Counted from the stretch's first letter, positions 1-9,039 are shown. The stretch: DNA of 50,636 bases from Bartonella rattaustraliani AUST/NH4 (GCF_000312565.1 NZ_CALW02000049.1:1-50636), one strand, 5' to 3'. Notes: generated by a model from the letters alone, not told the origin. Numbers and translations are program-made.

Positions 1-240
1 GAAGAGGATTTTGTCCATATGGCAAAAGTTCTCAATGGGCTGCGAGGCAAGTTTGTTTTAAGCCTGAATGATTGTGATGCGGTGCGAGATATCTTTAAGG
101 ATTTTGACTTTTTAGAAGTTGAGACAGTTTGGATGGCAGGTATGGCAAAAAAAGCTCCTCGAAAAGAGCTGTTAATTCACAATAGCCTTTGTGATTCTAA
201 TAGTTTTGACTTATTTAGCCGCGTATGCTTGGCGCGTTAG
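1..240 (+). CDS. DNA adenine methylase, D12 class, C-terminal fragment (partial, runs off left edge)
   Basis: The reading frame is open from base 1 to the stop at 238-240, so only the last 79 residues are visible. The pattern of a hydrophobic LNGLRGKFVLSLND strand, then an (V)RDIFKDF helix, then a terminal KELLIHN strand is what I know from the C-terminal end of D12-class N6-adenine DNA methyltransferases, which are common in phages. The catalytic DPPY and the SAM-binding FxGxG motifs would lie outside the window, so activity cannot be judged. It faces the 3' end of the neighbouring tRNA-Glu gene, which fits a phage or island gene near an integration site. The family call is moderate; the phage origin is inference. 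Confidence 0.6.
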   Translation, partial: EEDFVHMAKVLNGLRGKFVLSLNDCDAVRDIFKDFDFLEVETVWMAGMAKKAPRKELLIHNSLCDSNSFDLFSRVCLAR

Positions 241-280
241 AGAATGTTTTTTGCACTTAAAAATGTGGGGCAGTAAGGGC

Positions 281-400
281 TAGGGTCTATGATTCTTCTC
301 CTCTAAAACGAGTAGCCAAAATGTGGTTACGGAGTACGTATTTAGAATCCTATTCCCTCGATTTTATCTAGGCATCCCTAAGATTTCAAAAAAGTAGATA
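281..400 (+). repeat. Diverged ~120 bp dispersed repeat, copy A
   Basis: By eye this aligns with 19643-19770 in the same orientation. Shared blocks are TAGGGTC, then CCTCTAAAA.G.GTAGCCAA, then GTGG followed by GGA.TAC, then a degraded tail ending near TTTC..AA.AA. Small gaps are needed. It lies between the methylase fragment and tRNA-Glu. No reading frame is conserved between the copies, so this looks like non-coding or decayed mobile DNA. Confidence 0.5.
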
Positions 401-433
401 AAATGAATATGTTACACGTAGAAAAAGCGATAA

Positions 434-508
434 TGGTACGCCCAAGGGGAATCGAACCCCTGTTTCCGCCGTGAAAGGGCGGCGTCCTAACCGCTAGACG
501 ATGGGCGC
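434..508 (-). tRNA. tRNA-Glu (anticodon TTC)
   Basis: Read on the minus strand, the gene folds as a complete cloverleaf. The acceptor stem is GCGCCCA with TGGGCGT (one G-U pair at the top), the D arm closes with GTC/GAC, and the anticodon stem is CCGCC/GGCGG around the loop CTTTCAC, giving anticodon TTC. The T arm is AGGGG-TTCGATT-CCCCT. The discriminator is A and CCA is encoded. The length is 75 nt with CCA. It carries glutamate for translation and, in bacteria using the C5 pathway, for haem synthesis. Its 3' end points towards the methylase fragment, a typical side for element integration. Confidence 0.96.
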
Positions 509-523
509 GAACCAATGATGAGG

Positions 524-552
524 CTTATAGAGAGGATCTTTTTACTTCGCAA
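524..552 (-). promoter_or_regulatory. Sigma-70-type promoter of tRNA-Glu
   Basis: On the minus strand a -35 box TTGCGA (547-552) is followed after exactly 17 bp by a -10 box TATAAG (524-529), and the mature tRNA starts 15 nt downstream at 508. Just upstream of the -35 box is a near-palindromic A/T tract, CATTTTTTTGAAAAAAATG (564-582), which could act as an UP element. Box matches and spacing are seen in the sequence; the role is inferred. Confidence 0.7.
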
Positions 553-1812
553 GCCCTCTCATTCATTTTTTTGAAAAAAATGCATTTTATTGAATTATTT
601 TTTAGGTATATGTATCTTATTCTTGCTGTATTGTTTTATTTTCTGCAGTCTTATGCAAAAAAATGAGAGAAAAGAATTGTTATTCCTGATAGAAGGTTTT
701 AATGACGAGCATCATTATGACCTCAATAATTTAAAGAATAGGGGGAAGTGATTTAAGACAGAGTTTTAACGCTATGGATGTGTTTTCTATATCATTTTTT
801 TGTAGGGCGTTTGCGTTTCCTTAAAGGCGTTGTACAAAAGAAAGTAGAGTTTTTCTAAAATTATAACTTGCTATAGACCAGTTCTCTGAAAGACTACAGA
901 TGAGTATTTATTGGTTATTTCATAAATGATGCGAATCATACAAAAACTATTTTTGTGATTTAAACTGTAACGTCACTTCATAATATATAATAGAATATAT
1001 TTTTAAATAATTATTGTGATGTATAAGTAAATATAAGTTATATATAAATGAAACTATAATGTTTTTATTGTACTTTAATTCATATGGTGAGATATGTTGT
1101 ATTATTTTATATTTAAGTATGACTATACTTCGCATTAATCATTATGAAGGAATGCCATTTATTTGGTTGTTTATTTAATAATTGTTGATTCCGTTATTTT
1201 ATGTATGATTCATCACGTCTTTAGGTGCTTATGAGGTGTTTTTGGGAGCCTTTGTGTTTTATTAAGCTTTTCTTTTATGCTGTTTTTTATGGTAATTTGT
1301 GTCGCTAAGTTTAAAATTTTCTATTTGGAAGTGTTTCTTAAGAGTTAAATTTATGTATGAAGTATTTTTCAATGTTGGGGAAGGATAGATTTCTCTAGTG
1401 AAAATAAATAATTGATCGTTTTTATACGGGTAAAGTCCTGTTAAGCTTATAACGTATTGCACTTTTATGAGTATCGGTGTTATGAGTGCTGATCAAAATA
1501 ATATTTTTTATGTTGCGATTGTTTGCAAGAAGTATAAAAAGAATGCAATTTTAGTGGTTGGAACTTTTTGTGTTCTTCATAAAAAAATTCATCATTTGAG
1601 AGGGTTATTTTTCCATAGATCTTAGATCTTTGTAAATACGAATATTCGTATTCTTTATAAATTTTATTGAATGCGTGTTCGTCGTTTTATTAGGGAAAAA
1701 TTGGGTTGAATAGAGTGGGGGGCTTCTTTATAAGTTGTGCTGTTTTGAGCATTGTTTGCGTTGATTTGCGCAACATGTGGCACGTTTTTCAATAAAGGTA
1801 AGCAGTTTGATA
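553..1812. other. 1.26 kb AT-rich gap without a supportable gene
   Basis: The stretch holds only short open frames, on either strand, without convincing ribosome binding sites and with low-complexity Lys/Ile/Tyr/Asn translations. Bases 940-1120 are almost pure A/T. I see no tRNA, no hairpin with a T-run and no recognisable gene remnant. It probably contains the promoter of hom near its right end. Confidence 0.5.
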
Positions 1813-3123
1813 ATGGCAGAAACTTTAAAAGTTGGTGTTGCTGGTCTTGGGACCGTTGGTAGCTCGGTTGTTCGAATTTTGCGTGAAAAAGCTGATCGTT
1901 TAGCTTGCCAATGTGGTCGGTCGATTGAAATTGTTGCGGTGAGCGCACGTGATAAGAGCTGTAATCGTAGCATTGATCTGAGTAATATAAAGTGGTTTGA
2001 TACACCTGTGGAAATGGCTGTTTCTGATGAAATCGACGTTTTTGTTGAATTAATTGGTGGTGAATTGGATGTTGTGCATGAAGCTGTTAAGAAAGCGCTC
2101 GAAGTGGGGCACCATGTTGTTACTGCCAATAAGGCACTTCTCGCACGACATGGGGTAGCACTTGCTGTAAGTGCAGAAGAAAAAGGCGTTTTTCTTAATT
2201 TTGAAGCTGCTGTTGCCGGAGGAATTCCTGTTATCAAAACACTGAGAGAATCACTCACAGGTAACCATATATCGAGGATTTACGGCATTCTCAATGGAAC
2301 TTGTAACTATATATTAACACGTATGTTTACGGAAGGTCTTTCATTTAAGGATTGTTTGACAGAAGCCCAAAGACTTGGTTACGCAGAAGCTAATCCAACT
2401 TCTGATATTGGTGGAAATGATACTGCTCATAAATTGGCTTTATTAACAAGTTTAGCATTTGGCACAGAGACTTCGTTAGATGATGTCTATGTTGAAGGAA
2501 TTAGTAATATTTCGCAGATTGATATCCGAGCGGCTGATGAATTGGGGTATAGGATTAAGCTTTTAGGGGTTGCATTAAAAACTGAATCTGGAATCGAACA
2601 ACGTGTTCATCCAACAATGGTACCAACCTCATCAATGATTGCACAGATTCACGGAGTAACGAATGCCCTTTCTATTCAAAGTGATTTATTAGGTGAACTA
2701 CTGTTTTCTGGTCCTGGTGCTGGAGGAATGGCAACAGCATCAGCGGTTATTGCCGATTTAGTGGATATAGCAAAAGCCCGTCCTGGTTTTCAGTATGCAC
2801 CTGTTTTTGGAATCCCAGCGTTGGAGCTTATGCCTCATAAAAAAGCACGTATTTCTCATCATGCAGGTGATTATTTTATTCGTTTGAATGTTCATGATCG
2901 CTCTGGTGTTTTTGCAACAGTTGCAAGACATATGGCTGATCATCATATTTCGTTAGAGTCGATTGTTCAAAGATCGTTTGTAGAAAATCAGACCGTAAAA
3001 ACAATCATTTTGATAACACATGAAACAACAGAAGTGAATGTACGGCAAGCGCTTGCCGAAATTGAAAAAGATGGGCCTCTTGTTGTAAAACCTCAATTTA
3101 TTCGTATCGAACCTGTGGCGTAG
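1813..3123 (+). CDS. hom: Homoserine dehydrogenase
   Basis: This enzyme reduces aspartate semialdehyde to homoserine with NAD(P)H, the branch step towards threonine and methionine, in the cytoplasm. From the chosen start, the Rossmann motif GVAGLGTVGSS lies near residues 7-17, a TANKALL segment near 104, and the family motif NGTCNYIL near 161-168. An ACT regulatory domain fills the C-terminus from about residue 350 (HDRSGVFATVARHM). The length of 436 residues is normal for the long, ACT-containing form, so feedback control by threonine is likely. I chose ATG 1813 because AAAGGTAAG lies upstream and family homology begins there; an in-frame start at 1777 would add 12 unlikely residues. It stands alone, with glpX 525 bp downstream. 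Confidence 0.93.
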   Translation: MAETLKVGVAGLGTVGSSVVRILREKADRLACQCGRSIEIVAVSARDKSCNRSIDLSNIKWFDTPVEMAVSDEIDVFVELIGGELDVVHEAVKKALEVGHHVVTANKALLARHGVALAVSAEEKGVFLNFEAAVAGGIPVIKTLRESLTGNHISRIYGILNGTCNYILTRMFTEGLSFKDCLTEAQRLGYAEANPTSDIGGNDTAHKLALLTSLAFGTETSLDDVYVEGISNISQIDIRAADELGYRIKLLGVALKTESGIEQRVHPTMVPTSSMIAQIHGVTNALSIQSDLLGELLFSGPGAGGMATASAVIADLVDIAKARPGFQYAPVFGIPALELMPHKKARISHHAGDYFIRLNVHDRSGVFATVARHMADHHISLESIVQRSFVENQTVKTIILITHETTEVNVRQALAEIEKDGPLVVKPQFIRIEPVA

Positions 3124-3648
3124 AATGAATAATTTTTTAATGTTTTAAAAGAGGGGGGAGATTCAGTTTTTATTTATTCTACAATTGGTTATGGTGGTTT
3201 TCTCTTATAAACAGGTGTTTAAGAAACAATTTTGGGTGTTAAACTAGGTGCCAGATGCCTTCTTGTTGTTTATCCAAATCTGTCTTTATTGTTGAGAGTC
3301 TTGATTTCTTCATTTATTAGATCAAGCATTTTGGTTTTGTTCATCTAATATACAGAAGGTTGGCCAATCAGTATTCGCTGCATAGAGTATCCTTTTTGGG
3401 TGTTCAAAATCTGTTTTTAAGTTTTTACAGATCGTTTGGATTTATACTGTTAACGCTATTCCATGCGTTTTTTCGTTTTTTAAAGAATTGGAATTTTTGC
3501 TTAGAGATTTTATATTTTATAACAAAAGGGAAGGAGTTTGAGTATTTTCTCTTGTGGAAAGTTTTTATCTTTTCCAAAAGCTCTCTTCTTAACATTTAAA
3601 AATAAATGTTAGTGTTTTTCGCTAGTGTTCATTCAGTAGGATTTTCAT
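3124..3648. other. 525 bp gap between hom and glpX
   Basis: T-rich sequence with no supportable gene. A 79-codon frame at 3360-3599 needs a TTG start touching its own Shine-Dalgarno-like run and encodes a Phe/Leu-rich product expected from T-rich DNA. The glpX ribosome binding site TAGGA is at the right end. No terminator with a clear T-run was seen. Confidence 0.5.
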
Positions 3649-4635
3649 ATGCCCACAACTCAAAAGATTTTAAATGGACTTGATCGTATTTTAACGCTTG
3701 AATTAGCACGTGTAACTGAACGTGCTGCTGTTGCAGCTGCACGCTGGCGCGGGCGTGGTGATGAAAAGGCCGCTGATCAAGCTGCTGTAGATGCAATGCG
3801 TCAAGAACTTAATCGATTGCCTATTGATGGTACAGTGGTGATAGGTGAAGGTGAACGTGATGAAGCGCCTATGCTTTATATTGGAGAAAAAGTAGGTCTT
3901 CAAAATGGATTGGCGATTGATATTGCACTTGATCCACTTGAAGGAACAACAGTTTGTGCTAAAAATCTTGGGAATTCTCTGGCTGTTGTTGCAATTGCTG
4001 AAAAAGGCAATTTACTTTATGCACCTGACGTTTATATGAATAAAATTGCTATTGGTCCTGGTTATCCAAAGGGGGTTGTTGATATAGATGCTGCTCCTGC
4101 TGATAATATTCATGCTCTTGCAAAGGCTAAGGGAGTGGCTGTTAATCAGATTACTGTTTGTATAATGGATCGGCCTCGTCATGAAAAATTGATTCATGAA
4201 GTACGAGAAACAGGAGCATCAATTCGTTTAATTGGTGATGGAGATGTTGCTGGTGTTATTGATACAACAGATCCAGATGAAACGGGCATTGATATCTATA
4301 TGGGGATTGGGGGCGCACCAGAAGGTGTATTAGCTGCTGCAGCTTTACGTTGTATTGGTGGGCAGATGCAGGGACGCTTGCTGCTTGATACAGAAGAAAA
4401 GATTGCGCGTGCAGCCAAAATGGGGATCGATAATCCCAATAAAGCCTATACAATGGAAGAAATGGCAAAGGGAGATGTTTTGTTTTCTGCAACAGGTGTA
4501 ACAGATGGAAACATGCTTTCAGGAGTTAAATTTACTCCTCTTTATATTCAGACGGAAACTCTCGTGATGCGTTCTCATACCGGTACAATTCGTAATATTA
4601 AAGCACAGCATCGAGACTGTTCAAAATTTGATTAA
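3649..4635 (+). CDS. glpX: Fructose-1,6-bisphosphatase, class II (GlpX type)
   Basis: It hydrolyses fructose-1,6-bisphosphate to fructose-6-phosphate for gluconeogenesis and, with the pentose phosphate enzymes, for sugar phosphate supply. The 328-residue protein shows the GlpX metal site: GEGERDEAPM near 66-75 and DPLEGTT at 95-101, in the Li-sensitive phosphatase fold, with GDGDVAG further on. In the related Rhizobiales this is often the main FBPase. ATG 3649 has TAGGA eight bases upstream. It is separated from hom by a long gap, so probably has its own promoter, and it converges on ilvE. Confidence 0.94.
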   Translation: MPTTQKILNGLDRILTLELARVTERAAVAAARWRGRGDEKAADQAAVDAMRQELNRLPIDGTVVIGEGERDEAPMLYIGEKVGLQNGLAIDIALDPLEGTTVCAKNLGNSLAVVAIAEKGNLLYAPDVYMNKIAIGPGYPKGVVDIDAAPADNIHALAKAKGVAVNQITVCIMDRPRHEKLIHEVRETGASIRLIGDGDVAGVIDTTDPDETGIDIYMGIGGAPEGVLAAAALRCIGGQMQGRLLLDTEEKIARAAKMGIDNPNKAYTMEEMAKGDVLFSATGVTDGNMLSGVKFTPLYIQTETLVMRSHTGTIRNIKAQHRDCSKFD

Positions 4636-4677
4636 TATTTTTTAAGAAAGATACAAGGAGTTTTATTTTTGAGGCGT

Positions 4678-4719
4678 GCGCTTCCATAAAAGTCAAAAAA
4701 GATGTGTTTATGGAAGCGC
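4678..4719. terminator. Perfect 13-bp inverted repeat between convergent glpX and ilvE
   Basis: GCGCTTCCATAAA (4678-4690) is exactly complementary to TTTATGGAAGCGC (4707-4719), with a 16-nt loop. The position between two converging genes suits a shared transcription end. There is no strong T-run directly after the stem in either direction, so it is not a textbook intrinsic terminator. Confidence 0.5.
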
Positions 4720-4749
4720 TCATGAGGTGCTTAAAGATTTCTTTTCTTT

Positions 4750-5856
4750 TTATGAAAGCTGGACAGAATGCACCCAACCATTATTATCTTCTCTATTCCC
4801 TTTTTGAAGATCAACCAGTTGTGTGCGAAGCTTTTTTGTAACTTCACCAACCATTTCATTTCCAATAACAAATTCCCCACCTTTGTGTTTAAAACGACCG
4901 ATTGCTGTGATAACAGCTGCTGTACCGCAAGCAAAGACTTCTTTAAGGTGGCCGCTGCGTGCATCTTCTTGGAGTGTTTCAAAAGAGTAAGGACGCTCCT
5001 CTATTGTTAAACCTAGTTGTTTGGCTAATTGTAAAATGGAATGACGCGTTATTCCTGGAAGGATAGTGCCATTCAGTGCAGGGGTTACAAGTGTATTATT
5101 TTCCATAATAAAGCAAACATTCATACCACCGAGTTCTTCAACCCATTTATGTTCAACCATATCAAGGAAGAGCACTTGGCTGCAATTGTTTTCAGTTGCA
5201 CTTTTTTGTGCAAGTAAGCTGGCTGCATAGTTGCCACCACACTTGGCAGCACCTGTGCCACCTGGACCAGCACGACTATACTCTGTTTCAATCCAGACAC
5301 TGACAGATTCTTCTTCTCCTTTGAAATAGGATTCAACTGGAGAAGCTATGATACAAAAAAGATATTTTTGAGAAGGGCGAACTCCCAAAAAGTTTTCATT
5401 GCCAAACATGAATGGACGGATATAGAGGCTAGCATTGGGATGATCAGAAACCCATTTTTGATCAATTTTTACTAATTGATGAACGGCATCCAGAAAAATG
5501 TCTTTTGGTAATTCTGGCATAGCTAAACGTTGTGCTGATTCTATAAAACGTTGTGCATTAGCATCAGGACGGAAAAGCAAGATGCGTCCATCTTTTGCAC
5601 GGTATGCTTTTAAACCTTCAAAAATTTCTTGCCCATAATGCAAAACAGTGCTTGCTGGGCTAATCTCTAAAGGTTTGTATTGAGAGATGACTGCGTTATG
5701 CCAACCCTTATCTTTAGTCCATTGGATGGTACACATATGATCTGTAAAAAATTGACCAAAACCAGGACTTTTAAGAATTTCTTCACGTTTTTCATCTGAC
5801 AGGGGTGATAGGTGTTTTTCTATTTTAAACGAAAGTGATGATGTGGGAGAGTTCAT
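4750..5856 (-). CDS. ilvE: Branched-chain amino acid aminotransferase
   Basis: A PLP enzyme that exchanges the amino group between glutamate and the 2-oxo acids of valine, leucine and isoleucine. The 368-residue length and the sequence fit the class IV BCAT family of the longer, eukaryote-like type (BCAT2/IlvE). The PLP lysine is K205 in GTGAAKCGGNYA, with a GLKAYR segment near 81-86 and a phosphate-binding FACGTAAVI segment near the C-terminus. The start ATG 5856 follows AAGG at a spacing of about nine bases. It has no same-strand partner and converges on glpX. Confidence 0.93.
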   Translation of the reverse strand: MNSPTSSLSFKIEKHLSPLSDEKREEILKSPGFGQFFTDHMCTIQWTKDKGWHNAVISQYKPLEISPASTVLHYGQEIFEGLKAYRAKDGRILLFRPDANAQRFIESAQRLAMPELPKDIFLDAVHQLVKIDQKWVSDHPNASLYIRPFMFGNENFLGVRPSQKYLFCIIASPVESYFKGEEESVSVWIETEYSRAGPGGTGAAKCGGNYAASLLAQKSATENNCSQVLFLDMVEHKWVEELGGMNVCFIMENNTLVTPALNGTILPGITRHSILQLAKQLGLTIEERPYSFETLQEDARSGHLKEVFACGTAAVITAIGRFKHKGGEFVIGNEMVGEVTKKLRTQLVDLQKGNREDNNGWVHSVQLS

Positions 5857-6157
5857 AAGTAAAACCTTTTTAGGGATGTGCTTTCTTTTTATGTCTTTTT
5901 TATCATAAAAATGCCAAGATATTCTTATGATGACTTTATTATTAGAAAATCCTTTGTGTCAATGTCTTATTAGGAGATTAAAAGAAAAGACTCTTGAAAG
6001 ATTTTTTGTTGCTGTTTTTAGGCTCTTCTTCTCAATTTCATCCAGTTATTTGGAACTTTTCTTCATATTTGTCGTTTTAAAAACTAAGTGTTTGAATTAT
6101 TGCACATGCGCATATTTTACAACTTTAAAATAGGGGAATTGAGAAAAGGAATTTACT
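5857..6157. other. 301 bp divergent gap, ilvE to small membrane protein gene
   Basis: Divergent promoter region. A 68-codon frame at 5927-6133 has a Phe/Leu/Cys-rich product and no good ribosome binding site, and I reject it. A weak minus-strand TTGGCA ... CATAAA pair upstream of ilvE could be its promoter, but the match is poor. Nothing else was seen. Confidence 0.4.
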
Positions 6158-6532
6158 ATGATCGATAGAAACTACCACACATACGAGGAACATACAGCTG
6201 CAGAAAAGAAAGAGCGTGAACAGCGTAGCTCGATTGGTAGAGGTATTCTTGCCATTCTTCTTGCTCTTTTTATTATCTGGTTTGTTTTTGGCTTTTTAGG
6301 ATCTTTTTTTGAAAAATCTTCTCAAGACGTGTTTCACAATAATTCTACAGAATCAAGCCAAACCATCATAAGTCCGAGAAAAGATTTTAGTACAACATCT
6401 CCTACACCTTACACTTACAAAGGCACAACGCTACCTTCACCTTATGAACAAGGTCCTTCTTCAGAAAGAAGTCAGCCTAACATGGATCAAGGAACAACAC
6501 CCTTTCAAATACATAAATCTGAAAAAATTTGA
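6158..6532 (+). CDS. Small one-pass membrane protein of unknown function
   Basis: I do not recognise the family. The 124-residue product starts with a charged, Glu/Lys/Arg-rich segment (1-28), has one strong transmembrane helix at about 29-51 (ILAILLALFIIWFVF), and ends in a Ser/Thr/Pro-rich, low-complexity tail. The topology suggests a short cytoplasmic N-terminus and a periplasmic or exposed tail, but orientation is inferred. ATG 6158 has an AAAAGGAA run about seven bases upstream, which supports translation. It converges on the SPOR gene, with a hairpin between them. No catalytic motif is visible. Confidence 0.6.
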   Translation: MIDRNYHTYEEHTAAEKKEREQRSSIGRGILAILLALFIIWFVFGFLGSFFEKSSQDVFHNNSTESSQTIISPRKDFSTTSPTPYTYKGTTLPSPYEQGPSSERSQPNMDQGTTPFQIHKSEKI

Positions 6533-6587
6533 TAGGATTTTCACTTTTTAAGCAGCCTGATGAGTTTAATGTATTACTATCGAAATC

Positions 6588-6622
6588 AATAATGCGACGG
6601 TTATCGAGCCCGTTGCATTATT
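6588..6622. terminator. 13-bp hairpin between convergent genes
   Basis: AATAATGCGACGG (6588-6600) pairs with CCGTTGCATTATT (6610-6622) over 13 positions, with one G-U pair and a 9-nt loop. It sits three bases beyond the stop codon of the minus-strand SPOR gene and 55 bases beyond the plus-strand small membrane protein gene. A bidirectional terminator is likely, although neither side has a long T-run. Confidence 0.55.
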
Positions 6623-6624
6623 GG

Positions 6625-9039
6625 TTAACGTGTTACGAAGCAATTTCCTCCATAACTTTTTATGTCTTCACAAAGGCTTATAGCGTCATTCCGGTTTTGC
6701 GTTTGAATACGAACACGGTAGTAGGTTCCTTTCCCTGGTATGAGAGCAGATTGAATATTTAAAGGACGAGCGCTGATAAGAAAGCCAAACTTTGATTGCA
6801 TTTTTTCCAAAGAATCTCTCGCTAGCGCATGGGTTGGTTGGGAGGAAAGTTGTACGTAATAACCTTCTGAGCTTTGCGTGAGTGCTTGATTTGGTTGTTC
6901 TGAATGAGAAAAAGCATCTATTTGTTGTTCTGAGTTTCTTTCTGCGGGTGAAGGAATTGGTATAAATTTTTCTTCAATTTGAGAAATATTTTCAGCAATT
7001 ATTTCATTAATATCACGCGTGAGATTGCCATCTGTTTTGTTATTATTCACGTCAGAATCGTGTGAAGAAATGGGGGAGGAATCCTGAAATTGATTTTCAG
7101 CTGTTTTGTCAATCATTTCTTCTTGTTCATTAGTAGTTTTTTGCTCTGTGTGATGTTTGGGTGCTAAAACAATTGTACCGTCTTTGTTGACAATAACAGT
7201 TTGTACTTCTTGTGTTGGAATAGTATGATTAATGGCTTCAGTTACGGCATCTTCAACATCAGATTCATTAGAAGAAGAACTTATAAGTTCTTGTTGGTTT
7301 ATTTCCGCTAAATCCTCAGGCTGCTCAGAAGCATCAATAAGGAATTGTTGCGCATTTTCTTCGGATGTTTGTTTGTAAATATCTAAATTATGTACAGCAT
7401 CATTTTTTGTTTCAGTTGTTTCGTGTTTGAATTTAAAAGGTGTATTGTCGGCGTGAATAATAGGAGGACTTTCATTTTCTTGTGGCGACACAAAAAAGCG
7501 AAAGTAACCGGCAAAACCGGCAGCTATTAAAAGAAGAAGAACGATAGTTTTGGTAAAAGTTTTACCAATAATAAAATTTTTTAAGGGAAAAGAGGGTGGT
7601 GTATGGGGAGGCGTTTGATCTGCGTCTTTGTGTGATGAATTTTCCCTAATAGGGGAAGTGTGATACTCTCTATTTTCAGTGGGAAAATTGGCATTTTGAG
7701 CTTGGGAATCTCTATAGACATCTTCTCCTGGATTTTGCATGGTTTGATGAAAGATTTCATTGAAGGTTTGATTTTGCTGATGTTGGTGTGAAAAACTTTC
7801 TTCTGGAACATTCCCAACATTGAGAACATCAGCAAACTCTTCTTTCAAACCATCGGTTGACACATCATATTGTGGCGCTTCATATGGGAGTTCAGGAACC
7901 ATAATTGGCCCAGTTTTTTCTACTATCTCCTCTGAAAATTTATAGGTATCAACATTGGGAGGGGGTGTATCTTTGTGTGGATAGTTATGCGCAGAAAAAT
8001 GATCTGCTTGTTTGGAGCTAAAAGCTTTCGATGAGGCGTGCGTATCATTGAGATGATCTTGATGATATGGCACCTCTTCTCCGAAAATCTTTTCAGAGAT
8101 TTTGATGTCCTGAGCTTGAGTATCGCTATATTTTGGAGTTTTTCCAGTATGAGATTCTTGCTCTAAGAATTTCTCTTCATTAAACTGAGGATAATCAGCC
8201 GGATAGCCTTCTTGTTGAAAACCTTTTAAATCAGAAGACTTATCGATTGGCTCTGCAACGGAGTGTGGTGGGGGACTATTTGTTTCTTCATAGTTTACAG
8301 CGTTTTCTCCTTCTGAAATATGGTCAGAAGATGAAAAAAAACTGCTTACATCTGTGGGGAGGGCAGAGGCATCCGTATAATATTCTCCCATCTTATTCTT
8401 CTGATCCGCTGAAACTGTATAGGGATGATTTTCGGAAAGATTGCTATGATTTTGTTGTGTATTGGCGATATTCGACTGTTGCCCAGTTGTTTGTGAGGAA
8501 CGGTTGATCTGTTCAACGGGTTCTGTCGGTGTTCTGTTGTTATATATACCAACTTCATCAAAAAATGGTTCATCATGCATTGAGGCTTTTCTTTTTTGCG
8601 ATGATTGGTTCTTTTGAAGTGGTAATGGTGAAAGCGCATCTAAAATTTGTTCTTCATCATGAGAAAGAGATGAAGAGTTTTCTTCTTTGGATGAAAACCT
8701 CTTTTGTTCTAAATTGTTAGAAGAAGCAGTTTGCATCGCATATGAGGCTTGTTCATTGCTTGTTGCATGGAAGTCCCGTTGCTTTTCTTGTTCATCAAAC
8801 GGTGGATCATTTGCTAAGTTATTTTCAAATTCCGCCTCTAAAAAGAATAAATCAAAATCATCATGTGATGAAACTTTGGGAGATTGAGAGGCTGATGGAT
8901 CAGTCTGTACGGAAGATTGATCATGTTGGCTTGCATTTTGTTTATTCGGATTAAAAATTTGCATAAGCCTCTCTAAAGGATCGTGATGTTCATGATCCTG
9001 CTTTATTTCGCACGAATTTTTGCGATCGTTATCGCTCAT
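6625..9039 (-). CDS. SPOR-domain inner-membrane protein with a long disordered N-terminus
   Basis: An 804-residue protein from the chosen start. Residues 1 to about 490 are low-complexity, rich in Ser, Gln, Asn, Asp, Glu and His, and predicted disordered. A single membrane helix lies at about 495-517 (KTIVLLLLIAAGFAGYF), then a second acidic linker, then a C-terminal SPOR domain at about 725-804 beginning YYVQLSSQPT. SPOR domains bind denuded glycan strands of septal peptidoglycan, so the protein probably acts at the division site with the SPOR domain in the periplasm. A conserved-looking DPLERLMQIF motif lies near the N-terminus. ATG 9039 is preferred over 9075 because GTGAGAAAA precedes it. 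It is the third gene of dgt-argS-SPOR. Confidence 0.8.
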   Translation of the reverse strand: MSDNDRKNSCEIKQDHEHHDPLERLMQIFNPNKQNASQHDQSSVQTDPSASQSPKVSSHDDFDLFFLEAEFENNLANDPPFDEQEKQRDFHATSNEQASYAMQTASSNNLEQKRFSSKEENSSSLSHDEEQILDALSPLPLQKNQSSQKRKASMHDEPFFDEVGIYNNRTPTEPVEQINRSSQTTGQQSNIANTQQNHSNLSENHPYTVSADQKNKMGEYYTDASALPTDVSSFFSSSDHISEGENAVNYEETNSPPPHSVAEPIDKSSDLKGFQQEGYPADYPQFNEEKFLEQESHTGKTPKYSDTQAQDIKISEKIFGEEVPYHQDHLNDTHASSKAFSSKQADHFSAHNYPHKDTPPPNVDTYKFSEEIVEKTGPIMVPELPYEAPQYDVSTDGLKEEFADVLNVGNVPEESFSHQHQQNQTFNEIFHQTMQNPGEDVYRDSQAQNANFPTENREYHTSPIRENSSHKDADQTPPHTPPSFPLKNFIIGKTFTKTIVLLLLIAAGFAGYFRFFVSPQENESPPIIHADNTPFKFKHETTETKNDAVHNLDIYKQTSEENAQQFLIDASEQPEDLAEINQQELISSSSNESDVEDAVTEAINHTIPTQEVQTVIVNKDGTIVLAPKHHTEQKTTNEQEEMIDKTAENQFQDSSPISSHDSDVNNNKTDGNLTRDINEIIAENISQIEEKFIPIPSPAERNSEQQIDAFSHSEQPNQALTQSSEGYYVQLSSQPTHALARDSLEKMQSKFGFLISARPLNIQSALIPGKGTYYRVRIQTQNRNDAISLCEDIKSYGGNCFVTR

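Noticed and set aside
947-1462. Two minus-strand frames (62 and 66 codons) left of hom
   Set aside because: Low-complexity Lys/Ile/Tyr products, no ribosome binding sites, in A/T-only sequence.
1728-2258. Long minus-strand frame inside hom (176 codons)
   Set aside because: Shadow of hom in the opposite strand; the hom product is clearly the real one.
3360-3599. 79-codon plus-strand frame after hom
   Set aside because: TTG start touching its own Shine-Dalgarno-like run, Phe/Leu-rich product as expected from T-rich DNA, no family features.
5927-6133. 68-codon frame in the ilvE/small protein gap
   Set aside because: No ribosome binding site and a composition typical of random T-rich sequence.
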